From Chamaecyparis obtusa (taxonomy: Eukaryota; Streptophyta; Pinopsida; Cupressales; Cupressaceae), in assembly GCA_027943335.1 (NCBI GenBank), contig BSBK01006392.1, positions 46,001-110,000 on the forward strand: DNA of 64,000 bases. Reading direction: 5' to 3'. Of the stretch, positions 1-9,960 are shown in pieces. A model generated the notes under the pieces. It made no database searches and was not told the DNA's origin. It worked only from the letters and a program-made list of their open reading frames with translations. Position numbers and translations under genes: made by a program. The stretch's first letter is position 1. The number at the start of each line of letters is the position of its first letter.

Positions 1-1
1 T

Positions 2-391
2 GATGAAGAAATTAAGGTCAATGCAAATAATTCTCTAACTAAGCCAAATTAATTTCAAAATCATATTTCAAAGGTTCAAGAACTTCAACGGTTGAGAATT
101 GATTTGAGGAAGAAAGAAGATTCAATACATGATCAAATCGCTGAGATTCAGGCTAAGTTGCTTCCACATCTGAAGATCATGGAGCATCATGTTAATAAGG
201 TAAAACCTTTAGTTTCCACCCCAAAAATCTTTGTGCTAGAATTTTTTTTTTTACATCCATGCACAAGTCAATTTAGAGCACATTTCTCTTGAGAACTTGA
301 AAGAGGAATGGGAAAAACTCTTGATTTCACTCAAGAAAACCCATCAACATATTTTTGATAAGTTGTAAGTACAATATTTTTGTTTGGCATT
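2..391 (+). pseudogene. Coiled-coil-like reading frame in two blocks before the polypurine tract
   Basis: Frame 2 reads Asp-Glu-Glu-Ile-Lys from base 2, has one TAA near 50, then a charged heptad-like stretch (RIDLRKKEDSIHDQIAEIQ and on) to about 199. A second block in another frame, about 277-372, reads NLEHISLENLKEEWEKLL and on to a stop. About 71 bases lie between the blocks, starting with GTAAAA after AATAAG. They look intron-like, but joining in frame needs an end at AA rather than AG. The blocks have no recognised domain. They may be a 3' accessory ORF of the retroelement or captured host sequence. No ATG opens the first block in view. Confidence 0.3.
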
Positions 392-560
392 AATTTAAAA
401 AAGGGGGAAAATTTATGTATATATACGCTAGTGTGTACTTCACAACAAGAGAATGCACAAAGGGGGAGTTAGTAAGTGAGTTAGTAAGTTAGTATATTTT
501 TGGAGTCTATATATATTTGTTTTGGCAATCGGTACATATACATAAGGTTTTGATACTAAT

Positions 561-575
561 GCCAAAGGAGGAGAA
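561..575 (+). promoter_or_regulatory. Polypurine tract
   Basis: GCCAAAGGAGGAGAA lies immediately before the TG that opens the LTR at 576. A purine run in this position primes plus-strand DNA synthesis in LTR retroelements. Confidence 0.6.
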
Positions 576-1030
576 TGTTACTCCTATTTGAGTATTAAAG
601 GATTGTCATTAGTATCAATCAATTATTCAATTGGGAAAGGATCAATCAGTTATTTAGTCTATAAAGGAGACAAACATGACAATCAGTCAACCATATAAAG
701 CCTACACACCGAGCAAGACACAAGCCATATCTCTAAGTTAACTAAATAAGGGTTTTACCAAGTACACTCATTGAATGACAAACCATTATGGAGTACAAAG
801 AATACTTATCACCGAGCATTCAAATGAAATGAGCACCAGTTAATTACCAAATGGAGAATCCAGTGATTACCGAGTATGACTAGAAACAACATAGTAATCT
901 GAAATGACACAAACATCTATCCAAATGGTTCACACTGATCATAATATGGCTTACCATGACTGAGAAAGAATTAAATGTGAATGCAATCTTTAATTTGTTG
1001 ATGATTCCTATGTCATGTTAGATCCAGGTT
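576..1030 (+). repeat. 3' LTR of the plus-strand element (right end uncertain)
   Basis: It starts TGTTACTCC directly after the polypurine tract. A TATA-like box (CCATATAAAG) lies at 691-700, about 115 bases into the LTR, as expected for a U3 promoter on the plus strand. Repeated ACCGAG words occur further on. I cannot fix the right end; decayed minus-strand gag of another element begins near 1040. Confidence 0.45.
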
Positions 1031-1039
1031 TTTTTGTTT

Positions 1040-1640
1040 TGTTACACCGTTGATCTTAGGTTACCATGATTGTTTATCCTTGGTCCTTGATTTTGATGGT
1101 TTGCATTTCCTAGGTTCTGACCTTTGTGATTTTGACCATTGTTTTGCTGGTTGTCAATATTTTTCTTCCTTGGGTTGTGAAAATTTTTATTTACTCTATT
1201 TTTTGGTCATGCCCAATTCCAATTTGATCCATTATTATTTTTTTCTATTCCTTTCCCTATTATCAAGTTCACACAATGGGTTGACATGACAAGTGTTAAA
1301 AATGTTCTCCTCATTTTTCTATCAAGTGGACTATATTCAAGAGTTCTGTCATCCCTAGTTATTATTTCCTCTCATACTAGGCTCTCATGTCTCACCCTCC
1401 ATTCTCTTGGTGTTAAATCTCTAGTTGTTTCTTATTTTAGTGGAGAAAGTGAATCTCTTTGTATTGCGAACTTTTTGAACACCTCATCTGGTTACCTTCT
1501 AAGAGCTGTAGCCATCCTCCAATAATTTTTTCCCATGTTATCAAACTTATGAAAAATAGAGTCCAGTTGTTGATTCTCTTCTTCTTAATCTACTTCTTCA
1601 TGATTTATTTCATGCTAAGGGTCATGATATTCCATATCTA
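1040..1640 (-). pseudogene. gag: Decayed gag, Ty3/gypsy type
   Basis: Reading the minus strand in one frame from about 1640 gives a gag-like sequence with scattered stops. It contains 'FHKFDNMGKNYWRMATALRR', then an arginine-rich part, then an Asn/Gln/His-rich tail (QQNNGQNHKGQNLGNANHQN) typical of a gag C-terminal linker near the nucleocapsid. At least six stops interrupt it. A matching primer-binding site and LTR start lie upstream at 2050-2067, the correct order for a minus-strand element. Pol is absent; sequence to the left belongs to something else. Assignment to gag rests on composition and context, not on a catalytic motif. Confidence 0.45.
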
Positions 1641-2049
1641 TTTGGGAAAAAGGATTCTAGTTTTTATCATTACTTCTAGGACTCTAATGAGTTCATGCAA
1701 GAACTTCCTCTTCATTCAAAATTCATCTTTCCCTGTGAGGGAAGCTCTTATATCTTGCAAATGTCATTTTTGTTCCTAAACTCTTATTCTTATTCAAGTT
1801 TATTTTTTTACTTAACTCAATATGGTTATTATGTCCTTTACTAAGGGATATTCTAGCTCACATGTACTTTAAAGGTGAGTGTCTAGGATATTAATTTACC
1901 CTTTTGCAAGAAAGACTTCCAATCATAAACTAATATAGATTTACCACCTAACTTAGAGGAAAATATTGTTTTATTTCTCCAGGTTGAGATCTACAATAGA
2001 TTCTATATTCAATCACCAAAGATTCTATAAATCTTAATAGAAACTACCT

Positions 2050-2065
2050 AGTAGAGTCACCAATC
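2050..2065 (-). promoter_or_regulatory. Primer-binding-site-like sequence
   Basis: The minus strand reads ATTGGTGACTCTACT, almost the same as the site at 13129-13147 beside the Tat-like element's 5' LTR. It sits just inside an LTR end (GGGAACAAACA on the minus strand). It marks the 5' end of the remnant whose gag is at 1040-1640. Confidence 0.5.
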
Positions 2066-3439
2066 TGTTTGTTCCCAAATCAATAGATTGAGAAATCCTC
2101 GAACTATGCCAAATTCATTCTACAGACTTCACACTTGATCTGGAAAATGAATGGAATTAACTAATTTATGGTTAAATTACCCTACATTTTAGGATATACA
2201 AGACCTAGGTGGTTAAAACTATTCATCAACTATATCTCCAAGTTGAATCTTTTTTTTTCTTATTACATGACTGATTCTAATTTCCTTATCTTACCTCTAC
2301 TACTTTGTCTTCCTTCTCTTTCCTCTCTACCAATGATTACTTCTATAATTATATAATTTACTTCTATCTAAGCTATTAATTCTTTTTCTTCTATGTTATT
2401 TATATGATCCTATTGAAAGTAATAATTTAATTTTGATTAAAATTTGTATTTATTATGAATAAGATGAGTCCCTTATCCATTATTGGGTTAAAATTCACCC
2501 CTTTCACATTGTCATGTATAAGTTTGTGAGAAATTTTTTAAAATCAACCCTTAGATGTATTTGTCAACCATTCAATCCTATCAATGCAAGGTGATCAAGT
2601 ACACAACACGCCAATTAGTCTAACCGATATTGTCTTCTCTTTCAGAAGGCCAATAACACAAGAAACATAAGGAAAACACTTCACAATTTTTTCTTGATAT
2701 TCAAATTGGTTTGAGGAAAAATAACCAATTTGTGCAAGTTTTGAAAATGGTAATTAATTCCTTGAATTAATAATCACAAAGAAGTAACTTGAAAACAAAA
2801 TAATTTCAAACCAAAATTGTCGAGAAAGGACTAGGTCCTATATTTTATTTCTTCATAGTGGTAAATTTCAATAATATTTTAAAATGTGATGATTCCTTGG
2901 ATCTACCAATTCTATACATCTAATAGAAATCCTTTCTTCTATGTTTAAAATTTTAAACTAATAAGGAAACAATTCTTCATCGGTGTACATTTCACTGACA
3001 TGTGTTTTCTTTTGGCACCATCAACATAACCCTCTTCCATTTTGTCTAAATCCTTTATTTCATCTTTCAATTGAAACAAGTAATACCGATAGGCTTATTG
3101 AGGGTCAACCAATCTATTAGAATGCTACACCAATAGTGATTTTTACACTAATGACATTTATCAAGTGATTCTTATGGATAAACTTATGGTTACATCGATC
3201 TATATTTATTTGATGATTATAAAATAACTCATCTTTAGTTTACACATTAGATAAAAATTTACATATAAGCTGATGACTTCATTTTTCCTTTTAATAGTAT
3301 AGATCATACTGATAGTCCCATCAGGTATCGGGATATCTCAAAATTTTCTTTAGAAATGATTTTTGTTATGTTGATAAGTCCATCAGTGTTACACTAATGG
3401 ACTTACACTATGATTGGTTCCCCTTAGAGTTGCCAAATC
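2066..3439 (-). repeat. LTR start of a Tat-like remnant, then unresolved sequence
   Basis: TGTTTGTTCCC at 2066 parallels TGTTGGTTCCCC at 13149, so this is the terminal part of a related 5' LTR on the minus strand. I cannot find its other end. The rest is AT-rich with no coding signal, apart from a second primer-site-like motif on the minus strand at 3426-3439 (TTTGGCAACTCTAAGGGGA). Confidence 0.35.
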
Positions 3440-5736
3440 TATCAGTTCCCCTTCTCATTCAATTTGTAGGTTTACACTATGATTGATAACTTAATGTCAC
3501 TGACTCTATCACCACTCCAAAGTCTACAAGGAAAAGGGCCAATTAACAAGGATCAAAGAGATCCTCCTACACTTTGAGCCTTAATGCTCAGGTGGTTGTA
3601 CCTTTGATTCATTTCTTTAAAGGAATCACCAAACATTATACATTTATACCCCTTACTGACTAATTAAAGATTTTATCATTTATATGTGTGCGTGTGGTTG
3701 ATGATGATGGACTGCTTCCAGAGAATGGACCAGTGCCTTAACCTAGGGCATGGAGTCACTTAATAACATACATCAACTAAAAACCCCAACTTGAATACCC
3801 TAGAATTCAAAATAAGTTCTTTGCCTATTATCCCTCTCCCTCACATACCAAGACATCAAATTCTTATCTAGCCATGAAATCACTAAAACTACCTTAAAGA
3901 CTTTAATCCTAACTTTGTTAGGAAGTCAAAGATAATTTCACAATACTCTTTGTTTACCATATGCTAACCCACTTTGTGACATTAAAATATATGAGCCCAG
4001 GATCAAAATAAGAAGACATACACAAATATGAGATTGGAATCCAAGTGAATTCTTATTCAGATTTGTAGAATCAATAAATTATCAAATAACAAAATGCTAG
4101 GGAAACAAACCCAAAATCCAGGCTCTCCTTGTTCAGTCTAACACCATTAACAACCTGGGACCAAAAGTTTGGAACACCTAAAGTCTTGGACCCATCTGAA
4201 ATAAAAAATACAAAAATATATACCCTCTAGTCATCTTGGAATCCCAAAGGTCAGGATGCAACAAGCTATGGATGACTGAGACAAGGGCTAGGGTTTCACC
4301 CACCAAACCAACCAAAATCAATCAGAAATTTATTACAGTGGATGAAACCATGCGGTCAAATCCAAGAATGATCCTCATTTATGCTAAATCTCTGAACAAT
4401 GTGCCAAGTACCATGAATTCACCATGCTAATCAATCTTATCACCCACCTGCAACACGTCTTGAGAAAGTTAACCCATTTCTTTATGGCACAAACCCTCTG
4501 CAATCAATCATCAGGCCACTGGACAACTCTGCAGCAGTCGGCACAACCACTTTATCAAATCCATCCACTTAGGCCTTTAATTTCAGTCCTTCCTATCATA
4601 GAAAACCCTTTAAAAATTCAAATTTTAGCAACAACAACTATTTCCATGGCGCTAGTAGCATATTGGCAGTCAATATTCAAACTGAGATCAACTTTGAGTT
4701 GCGGCCGTCAGATCTTTATATTTCCTAGGCTTTATGACTTAACTTTTAATAGGACCCCGAATCATATTTGGAAAACTAGTGACTGAAGGTTTTCATTCAT
4801 TTGTTGAATGTTTTATATCACCATCATTTTATTTAGAGACTACGTGAATACATGTTCGCTAAATCGCTAAACCTTTTAGAGTCTTGCCACTTTTCTTCGC
4901 GAATAAGCAAACATGTGGAAACTTGGCGGAGCCGCTAAACAATTTATCAAAACCACTAGTCTTAGACCCACACATGGGGTAGCTTATGCCACCTATCATC
5001 AATTCATTCGTAGCTACTGCCCGGTCACCACTGACAAGGACCCACCGCATACAAGCCTTATAATCAAACGACGGGCGCAAGATCTCATGGCTCTGACACA
5101 ACTTATGAGATTATCTGTGAACCATTGATTCTTTGCAGATGTCAGAGCCCTCTGAAACACACTGTATACTAGGTCCCATTGACAACTGCCTAGTCACTGA
5201 CACGCTAACCAATTAGAAAATGCCAAATGTGCACACATAGGAGTGGACCCACCATTTGAAAAGTTTTTCTATAAAGGAGATTCAATAGTTGGCGTAAGAT
5301 CACATACCTCTGACAAACACTATGAAAAGATATGCCAACCATTTGATTAAGCTATGATAGAGAACTGGGACCCAAAAAAATTCAAGTCATCGGGACATTA
5401 GACTGAGGGAAATATTAAGCACTAAGGACTTAGGAAATATTTAAAAGGTCACGCTGTAGAAACTTAGAAAAAATTAAACGGGGACCGACCTAGGATAAAA
5501 AGATATGAAAACATGACATTGCAGGTGATTTTATTTAGCACATGGGGTTTTAGTCCTTTAAGTGGCCCAAAAAAGTAATGAAAGATTAGAATAGGGCTAG
5601 GGAAAACTTAAGGTTTTTTCACACTAACGGCTAGATTTATGAATTTTTGCCTAGGGTTTGAGGTAGAGACTAGGAAAATAGTGCAGAGGCCAGAGGAAAA
5701 TGGGTACAACCACAAAATTTTTTGCAAGTTCTAATA
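3440..5736 (-). repeat. 3' LTR of the Tat-like element
   Basis: On the minus strand it runs TATTAGAACT...CTGATA, the mutated form of TGTTAG...CCAACA in the partner LTR at 13149-15446. The two copies align end to end with one base of length difference. A TATAAAT motif on the minus strand at 3642-3648 is shared with the partner (13351-13357) and could be the promoter, leaving about 200 bases of R plus U5. A reading frame on each strand near 4860-5130 recurs in the partner LTR but has no recognisable domain. Confidence 0.88.
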
Positions 5737-5939
5737 GTGGCTCTGTCTGGGGATGATGGGTAACTTGTGGCCATGCAAGAATTTAGAATCTCTGGTTAAA
5801 GCAGACCACCTATTGGATAAAATCTAAATGATAGAGAGCAATAGGGAAAAACCATACAAACTAGGACAAAAAAAAATGGGGGAAAGAAACTACTTACAAA
5901 ATTTACAACATATACATACCTAACTACTGTTCATGGAAA
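5737..5939 (-). other. Tat-like element: untranslated 3' internal stretch
   Basis: It lies between the end of integrase and the 3' LTR. No clear polypurine tract is visible on the minus strand next to the LTR. Instead the plus strand reads GTGGCTCTGTCTGGGGATG, reminiscent of a primer-binding site. Confidence 0.4.
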
Positions 5940-7325
5940 GAAAAATACCTTCAATTGAAGTATTTCTTCAAGAATTATCCATGAACTGGCAATTCCTGAA
6001 TATCACCATTTAATTCTTTTACAATGTAAGAAATCTTGGCCCCATTTCTCATGAATTAGATATGGCCCTAACCAAAGTGGATCAAATTTTCCATGTTTTC
6101 CTTTATCCTCCAGTCTGGCATTCCAAATCAATACCAAATCATCAGGTTCAAACCTCCTTTCAACAGTTTTCTTGTCATACAAATTTTTAACCTGTAACTA
6201 TAATTTGGCATTCTTTGAAGTTGATTCTCTTTGAGTTTCATCCAACTTGATGAGATCCTCAATTCTTAATTGCATTTCATCATCTATATCATCATCATAT
6301 AGCTGAAAAAACCTATACATCTCCAATAAATTATTTTGAGGCATCCTTGCATGTATCCCATATACCAGGCTAAATGGTGCACAACCAATTGCCTTCTTTA
6401 TAGTCACCCTATTAGCACATACAGCTAATGGTAACTTTGAATTCCATGCTCTTTTATTCTTATCAAGAATCCTCTTGAGGATTTTCATCAGGCTTTTGTT
6501 AGATGATTCTGCCTATCCATTTCCTTGTGGATGATAAGGTGAGGAATTTGACCTCTGGATTCCTAGACCTTTGCAGAATCCTTTATATTTAGTAGACCTA
6601 AAGCACATTACATTATCACTGACTATCCTCTCAGGGAAACCAAACCTTGTAACAATATTATTCAATAGAAAATCAATTACCACCTTACTAGTTGCATTTC
6701 TTGTAGGGATAGCCTCTACCCATTTTGTGAAATAGTCAGTACCAACTAGTATCCAAGAATGTCCTCCATTAGACTTGTTTGGTATCTCCCCAATGAAATC
6801 TAATCCCCTTTGTTGGAAAGGAGCTTGTACTTCTACTAGCCTTAAGGGCATATTGCCTGAAAATTTAAGCTTACCAAAGAACCTTTGACAAGCATCACAC
6901 CTCTTTACCAACTTCTCTGCATCCTTGAAGATTTTAGGCCACCAGAATCCTGCTCTCAACATTTTATGAGCAGTGGTTTTACCCATGTAATGCCCACCAC
7001 AAACTCCCTCATGAATTTCTTTTAATAACTTGTCAGCCTAACTTTCATCCACACATTTGAAAAGTATGCAATCCAAATTTTTTCTATACAATTTACATTT
7101 CACAATCCCATACTTAATGGCCTATAGCTTTAGTGTCCTCTTCTTATTATCATCCATTTTTTCTGGACATTTCATGTTTCTCAAGTAATAGATAATATCT
7201 TGATACTAGATACAGTCATCCATATCACAAGTATAATCAATCTTAGCTTGATTTATTTGATTTGCATCAAGATTGGATTGAGCCATCAATTTTGCCAATC
7301 CCTATCCTCTAACCAAATTTGGTAA
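5940..7325 (-). pseudogene. pol: Integrase of the Tat-like element
   Basis: Minus-strand pieces read a full gypsy integrase. The zinc-binding HHCC part (LLKEIHEGVCGGH ... CDACQR) is at about 6890-7020. The catalytic core has Asp in LDFIGE, Asp in IVSDNVMCF (usual Gly changed to Val) and Glu in AESSN after a stop near 6513. The C-terminal part contains RRFEPDDLV and LGPYLI (GPY module) at about 6030-6160 and ends near 5940 with a phrase like LPVHG. The frame differs by one from the RT; the shift is near 7320. Stops occur at about 7300, 7040, 6513 and 6198. No RNase H lies between RT-RNase H and this integrase. It would insert the cDNA into host DNA; it is inactive as it stands. Confidence 0.85.
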
Positions 7326-8940
7326 TCTGGATGTCAATATTGAACTCCTGGATCCTATTGATCCATCTGCATCTTCTCCCAGACACCTCTTGCTGTGAGA
7401 AAATATCTTTAACTGCTGCACTTGGTACAAAGGCAATCACAATTTCTCCCATCAAATAACATCTAAAAGCCTTCACTACCTTGACAAGTGCATCTGCTTG
7501 TTTTTCATTAATGTCATACTTCAATTTAGTAGCTTGCAAAGATTTACTAAAAAAGGCAATAGGCTGCTTATAACCTTCATTATTTTTCTGCAACAATACT
7601 ACAACAATAGTATGAAAAGATACAAAAGAAAAAATGTGCATTGGGATATTATAATCAGGTGCTTTAAGCATAGTTGCATCTTTAATAGCCTGCTTGATAT
7701 CCTTGAAAGCTTCATCAAGCTCACCTTCCCAATTGACAACAGATCCCTTCTTTAACATCTTAGATATAGGTCTAGTAACTTCAGCAAAGTTTGTTACAAA
7801 TCTTCTCAAGAAGTTTACCTGACCAAAGAAAGATTGAATTCCTTTGATATTCTTTGGTCTTTGAATCTTATCAATGGATGCCACCCTCTCATGATCAATT
7901 CTAACTCCTTGCTTTCCAACCAAGTGGCCAAGCAACTTACCCTCAGTGACACCAAATGCACATTTCCTTGGATTTAGTGAAATGCCATATTCCAAAGCCC
8001 TCACAAATATTTTTTCTAAATGAGTACAATGATCCTCTTCCTTCTTGGAATAGGAAGTTAAATCATCTTGATAAACAACAAGGAAATCATTTATAAAATC
8101 TACAAAGGCAACATCCATTGCCCTCTTAAAAGTTGCACCAGCATTTGTGAGACCAAAAGGCATTCTCACATAAACATATGTCCCCCAAGGTGTAGTAAAA
8201 GCTATCGTAAATTGTTCTAATTCTTTTACAATTACCTAATTGTAACCAGAGAAACCATCCATCATAGACATTAATTCAGATCCGGTCACTCTCTGCAACA
8301 TAGCTTCCATATTGGGCAAACAATAGTTATCCTTTAATGAGCTGATGTTCAAATTTCTGAATTCCACACAAAGTCTAATGTCACCATTTTTCTTCCTAAC
8401 AGGAACCAAATTTGAAACCCAAGAAGAATTCCTAATAGGCTTGATAATTCTAGCATCTCTTAGCTTCATTCATTCTTCTTGCATTTTAGGTGCCAAGGAG
8501 GGATTTATAGGCCTTTGTTTTTGCCTAAAAGGTTTAGCATCTTCTTTCAGAGGGATAACATGCTGAAATAAATCTTCTCTATAAACCTTCAAGTCATCAT
8601 ATGACCATGCAAAAACATGCCTAAATTTTCTTAATAATTCAATCAAAGACTTCCTTACCTTTTGAGACATGTCCTTACCAATGTACACTTTTGTAGGTGC
8701 CTCTTGTGTTCCAAGATTTATCTCCTCTAAATCCATATGATCTTCCTTTTTAATATCCTTCTGAACTCTATCTTGGTTATCAAACATAGTTTCTAGAACA
8801 AGTCCCTTACGAACCTTGTTAGTTTTAAGTTGAATGACTTCATTACCAAGGACAACCTCTTTTCCTTCTATATTTTGAATCAGAGATAAACAATCTAATT
8901 GCTGACCATGATACTGATCTTCACAACTCATAAATTTCAA
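7309..8940 (-). pseudogene. pol: Reverse transcriptase and linked RNase H of the Tat-like element
   Basis: Three open pieces in one frame, split by stops at about 8468 and 8230. RT begins with the EDLFQHVIPLKEDAKPF lead-in and continues with RIIKPIRNSSWVSNLVPVRK, NGDIRLCVEFRNLN, LMSMMDGFSGYN, MPFGLTNAGATF and the active-site box VVYQDD (both Asp kept). The fingers/palm order is normal. The RNase H follows near 7700-7400 (PIAFFSKSLQATKLKYDINE ... ALVKVVKAFRCYL). In the first RNase H block the usual DASD-like Asp is not evident (MHIFSFVSFHTIVVVLL), so this RNase H has probably lost its first catalytic residue. It copies RNA to DNA in the virus-like particle when intact. Confidence 0.9.
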
Positions 8941-9029
8941 AATGTCATGTTCATCCTCAAAGACTTGACAATTTTCAACATTGTCTAGTATACTAGGCCT
9001 AGTCTAAATTTCAACTTTAGAGATACCAG

Positions 9030-9480
9030 CAAATGTAATGTCACTAGGATTGATTGCTATATTGGCTAACAAATCAGCCATCTTATTATTACTCCTATCC
9101 TTTCACTCAATATTGAAGGCATCAAAACACTCAATCAAATCCCATACAACATTTCTATACTATTTTAGCCTTTTGTTCTTGGAAGCATACACTGACATTA
9201 CTTGGGACACCACCAATTCAGAATCCCCTACAACCTTTATGCATTTAATCCCATGCTTTTGTGCCAATTTCAGTCCTAACAACAATGCTTCATATTCTGC
9301 TATATTATTGGTACAAAAGAAACTTAATGTGAAAGAAAATTTGTAGGTATTTCCATCAGGGGTGATGAGTAGGATCCTTGTCCCTGCACCATATTTTTAG
9401 TTAGCACCATCAAAGTACATCACCCACAATTCACCATTCACAGATTTAACATTCACCTCAACAAAGATTGGTGGCAATAT
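9030..9480 (-). pseudogene. pol: Extra RNase H domain between protease and RT
   Basis: In the same frame as gag and RT, the minus strand reads a complete RNase H fold. It has Asp in VMYFDGAN (codon 9409-9411), Glu in NNIAEYEALLLGL (9295-9297), Asp in VVGDSELVVSQV (9223-9225) and a final Asp in KMADLLANIAI (9073-9075). The 'GAGTRILLITPDGNTY' strand and the 'TNNIAEYEALL' helix resemble the additional (archaeal-type) RNase H known in plant Tat elements. In the Tat architecture I know, that extra domain follows the RT-linked RNase H and precedes integrase. Here it precedes RT, and the usual slot is empty. Three in-frame stops (9397-9399, 9160-9162, 9103-9105) inactivate this copy. Confidence 0.85.
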
Positions 9481-9504
9481 AGATTCCCTCTCAAGCATAG
9501 GGAT

Positions 9505-9960
9505 TTATGCCCTAAAATCATTGATGTCAGTATCCACAAAGCAAGTAGTCTCATTGTTAATATTTCTTTCAATCATGTGGCATACTCTTGGCTCTCGCTC
9601 AATCTTGACAAACTGGTCATCAATCTTGAAAGTTGCATAGGACAAGACACATTGTAAACTTCCACCCATGGCTACACTCCATCTTCTAGATAATAGCATC
9701 CCATAATGAGGAGGGATGTCCACCACCAAAACACTCATGGTTAATTCTTTCTCTAGATAGGTTTCTAGTCTATAGGGCATTGCATTTATAGTCCCAATAA
9801 CCAACACTTCTCTCTAATCCATTGCACAACATCTACCTTGAACTGTATCAACTTTAAGGCCCAACTTCTCCATGATTTTGAAAGGCATGATAGTATTTGA
9901 GGCACCTGATTCAATCATGCAGTTCCTCAATTTTATTCCATTCACAATGACACTCAAGAA
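9505..9960 (-). pseudogene. pol: Aspartic protease of the Tat-like element
   Basis: The minus strand, in frame with gag, reads MIESGASNTIMP near 9890-9925. It matches the retroelement protease active site (usually I-D-S-G-A) but with the catalytic Asp changed to Glu. The flap and C-terminal part follow in the open piece 9807-9505 (LVIGTINAMPYRLETYL, then VVDIPPHYGMLLSRRWS, the usual 'LLGRPW'-like end). A stop lies just before 9807. It would cleave the gag-pol polyprotein; the Asp loss alone would abolish that. Confidence 0.75.

Larger units (their letters stand above)
1..575 (+). mobile_element. 3' internal end of a plus-strand LTR retrotransposon (truncated by the window)
   Basis: This is the stretch upstream of an LTR that begins at 576. 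It holds three purine-rich tracts (about 396-409, 456-468 and 561-575); the last directly abuts TGTTACTCC and fits a polypurine tract. The 'TTTGGCATTAAT' and 'AATGCCAAAGGAGGAG' phrases are common just before the 3' LTR of plant copia elements. The pol genes would lie before position 1, so the lineage cannot be assigned. Confidence 0.5.

Noticed and set aside
4859..5128. Overlapping reading frames on both strands, recurring at 14539-14811
   Set aside because: They recur because they lie inside the two copies of an LTR; no domain and no start context. Not called as genes.
9038..9346. 102-codon plus-strand reading frame
   Set aside because: It is the antisense shadow of the extra RNase H domain on the minus strand.
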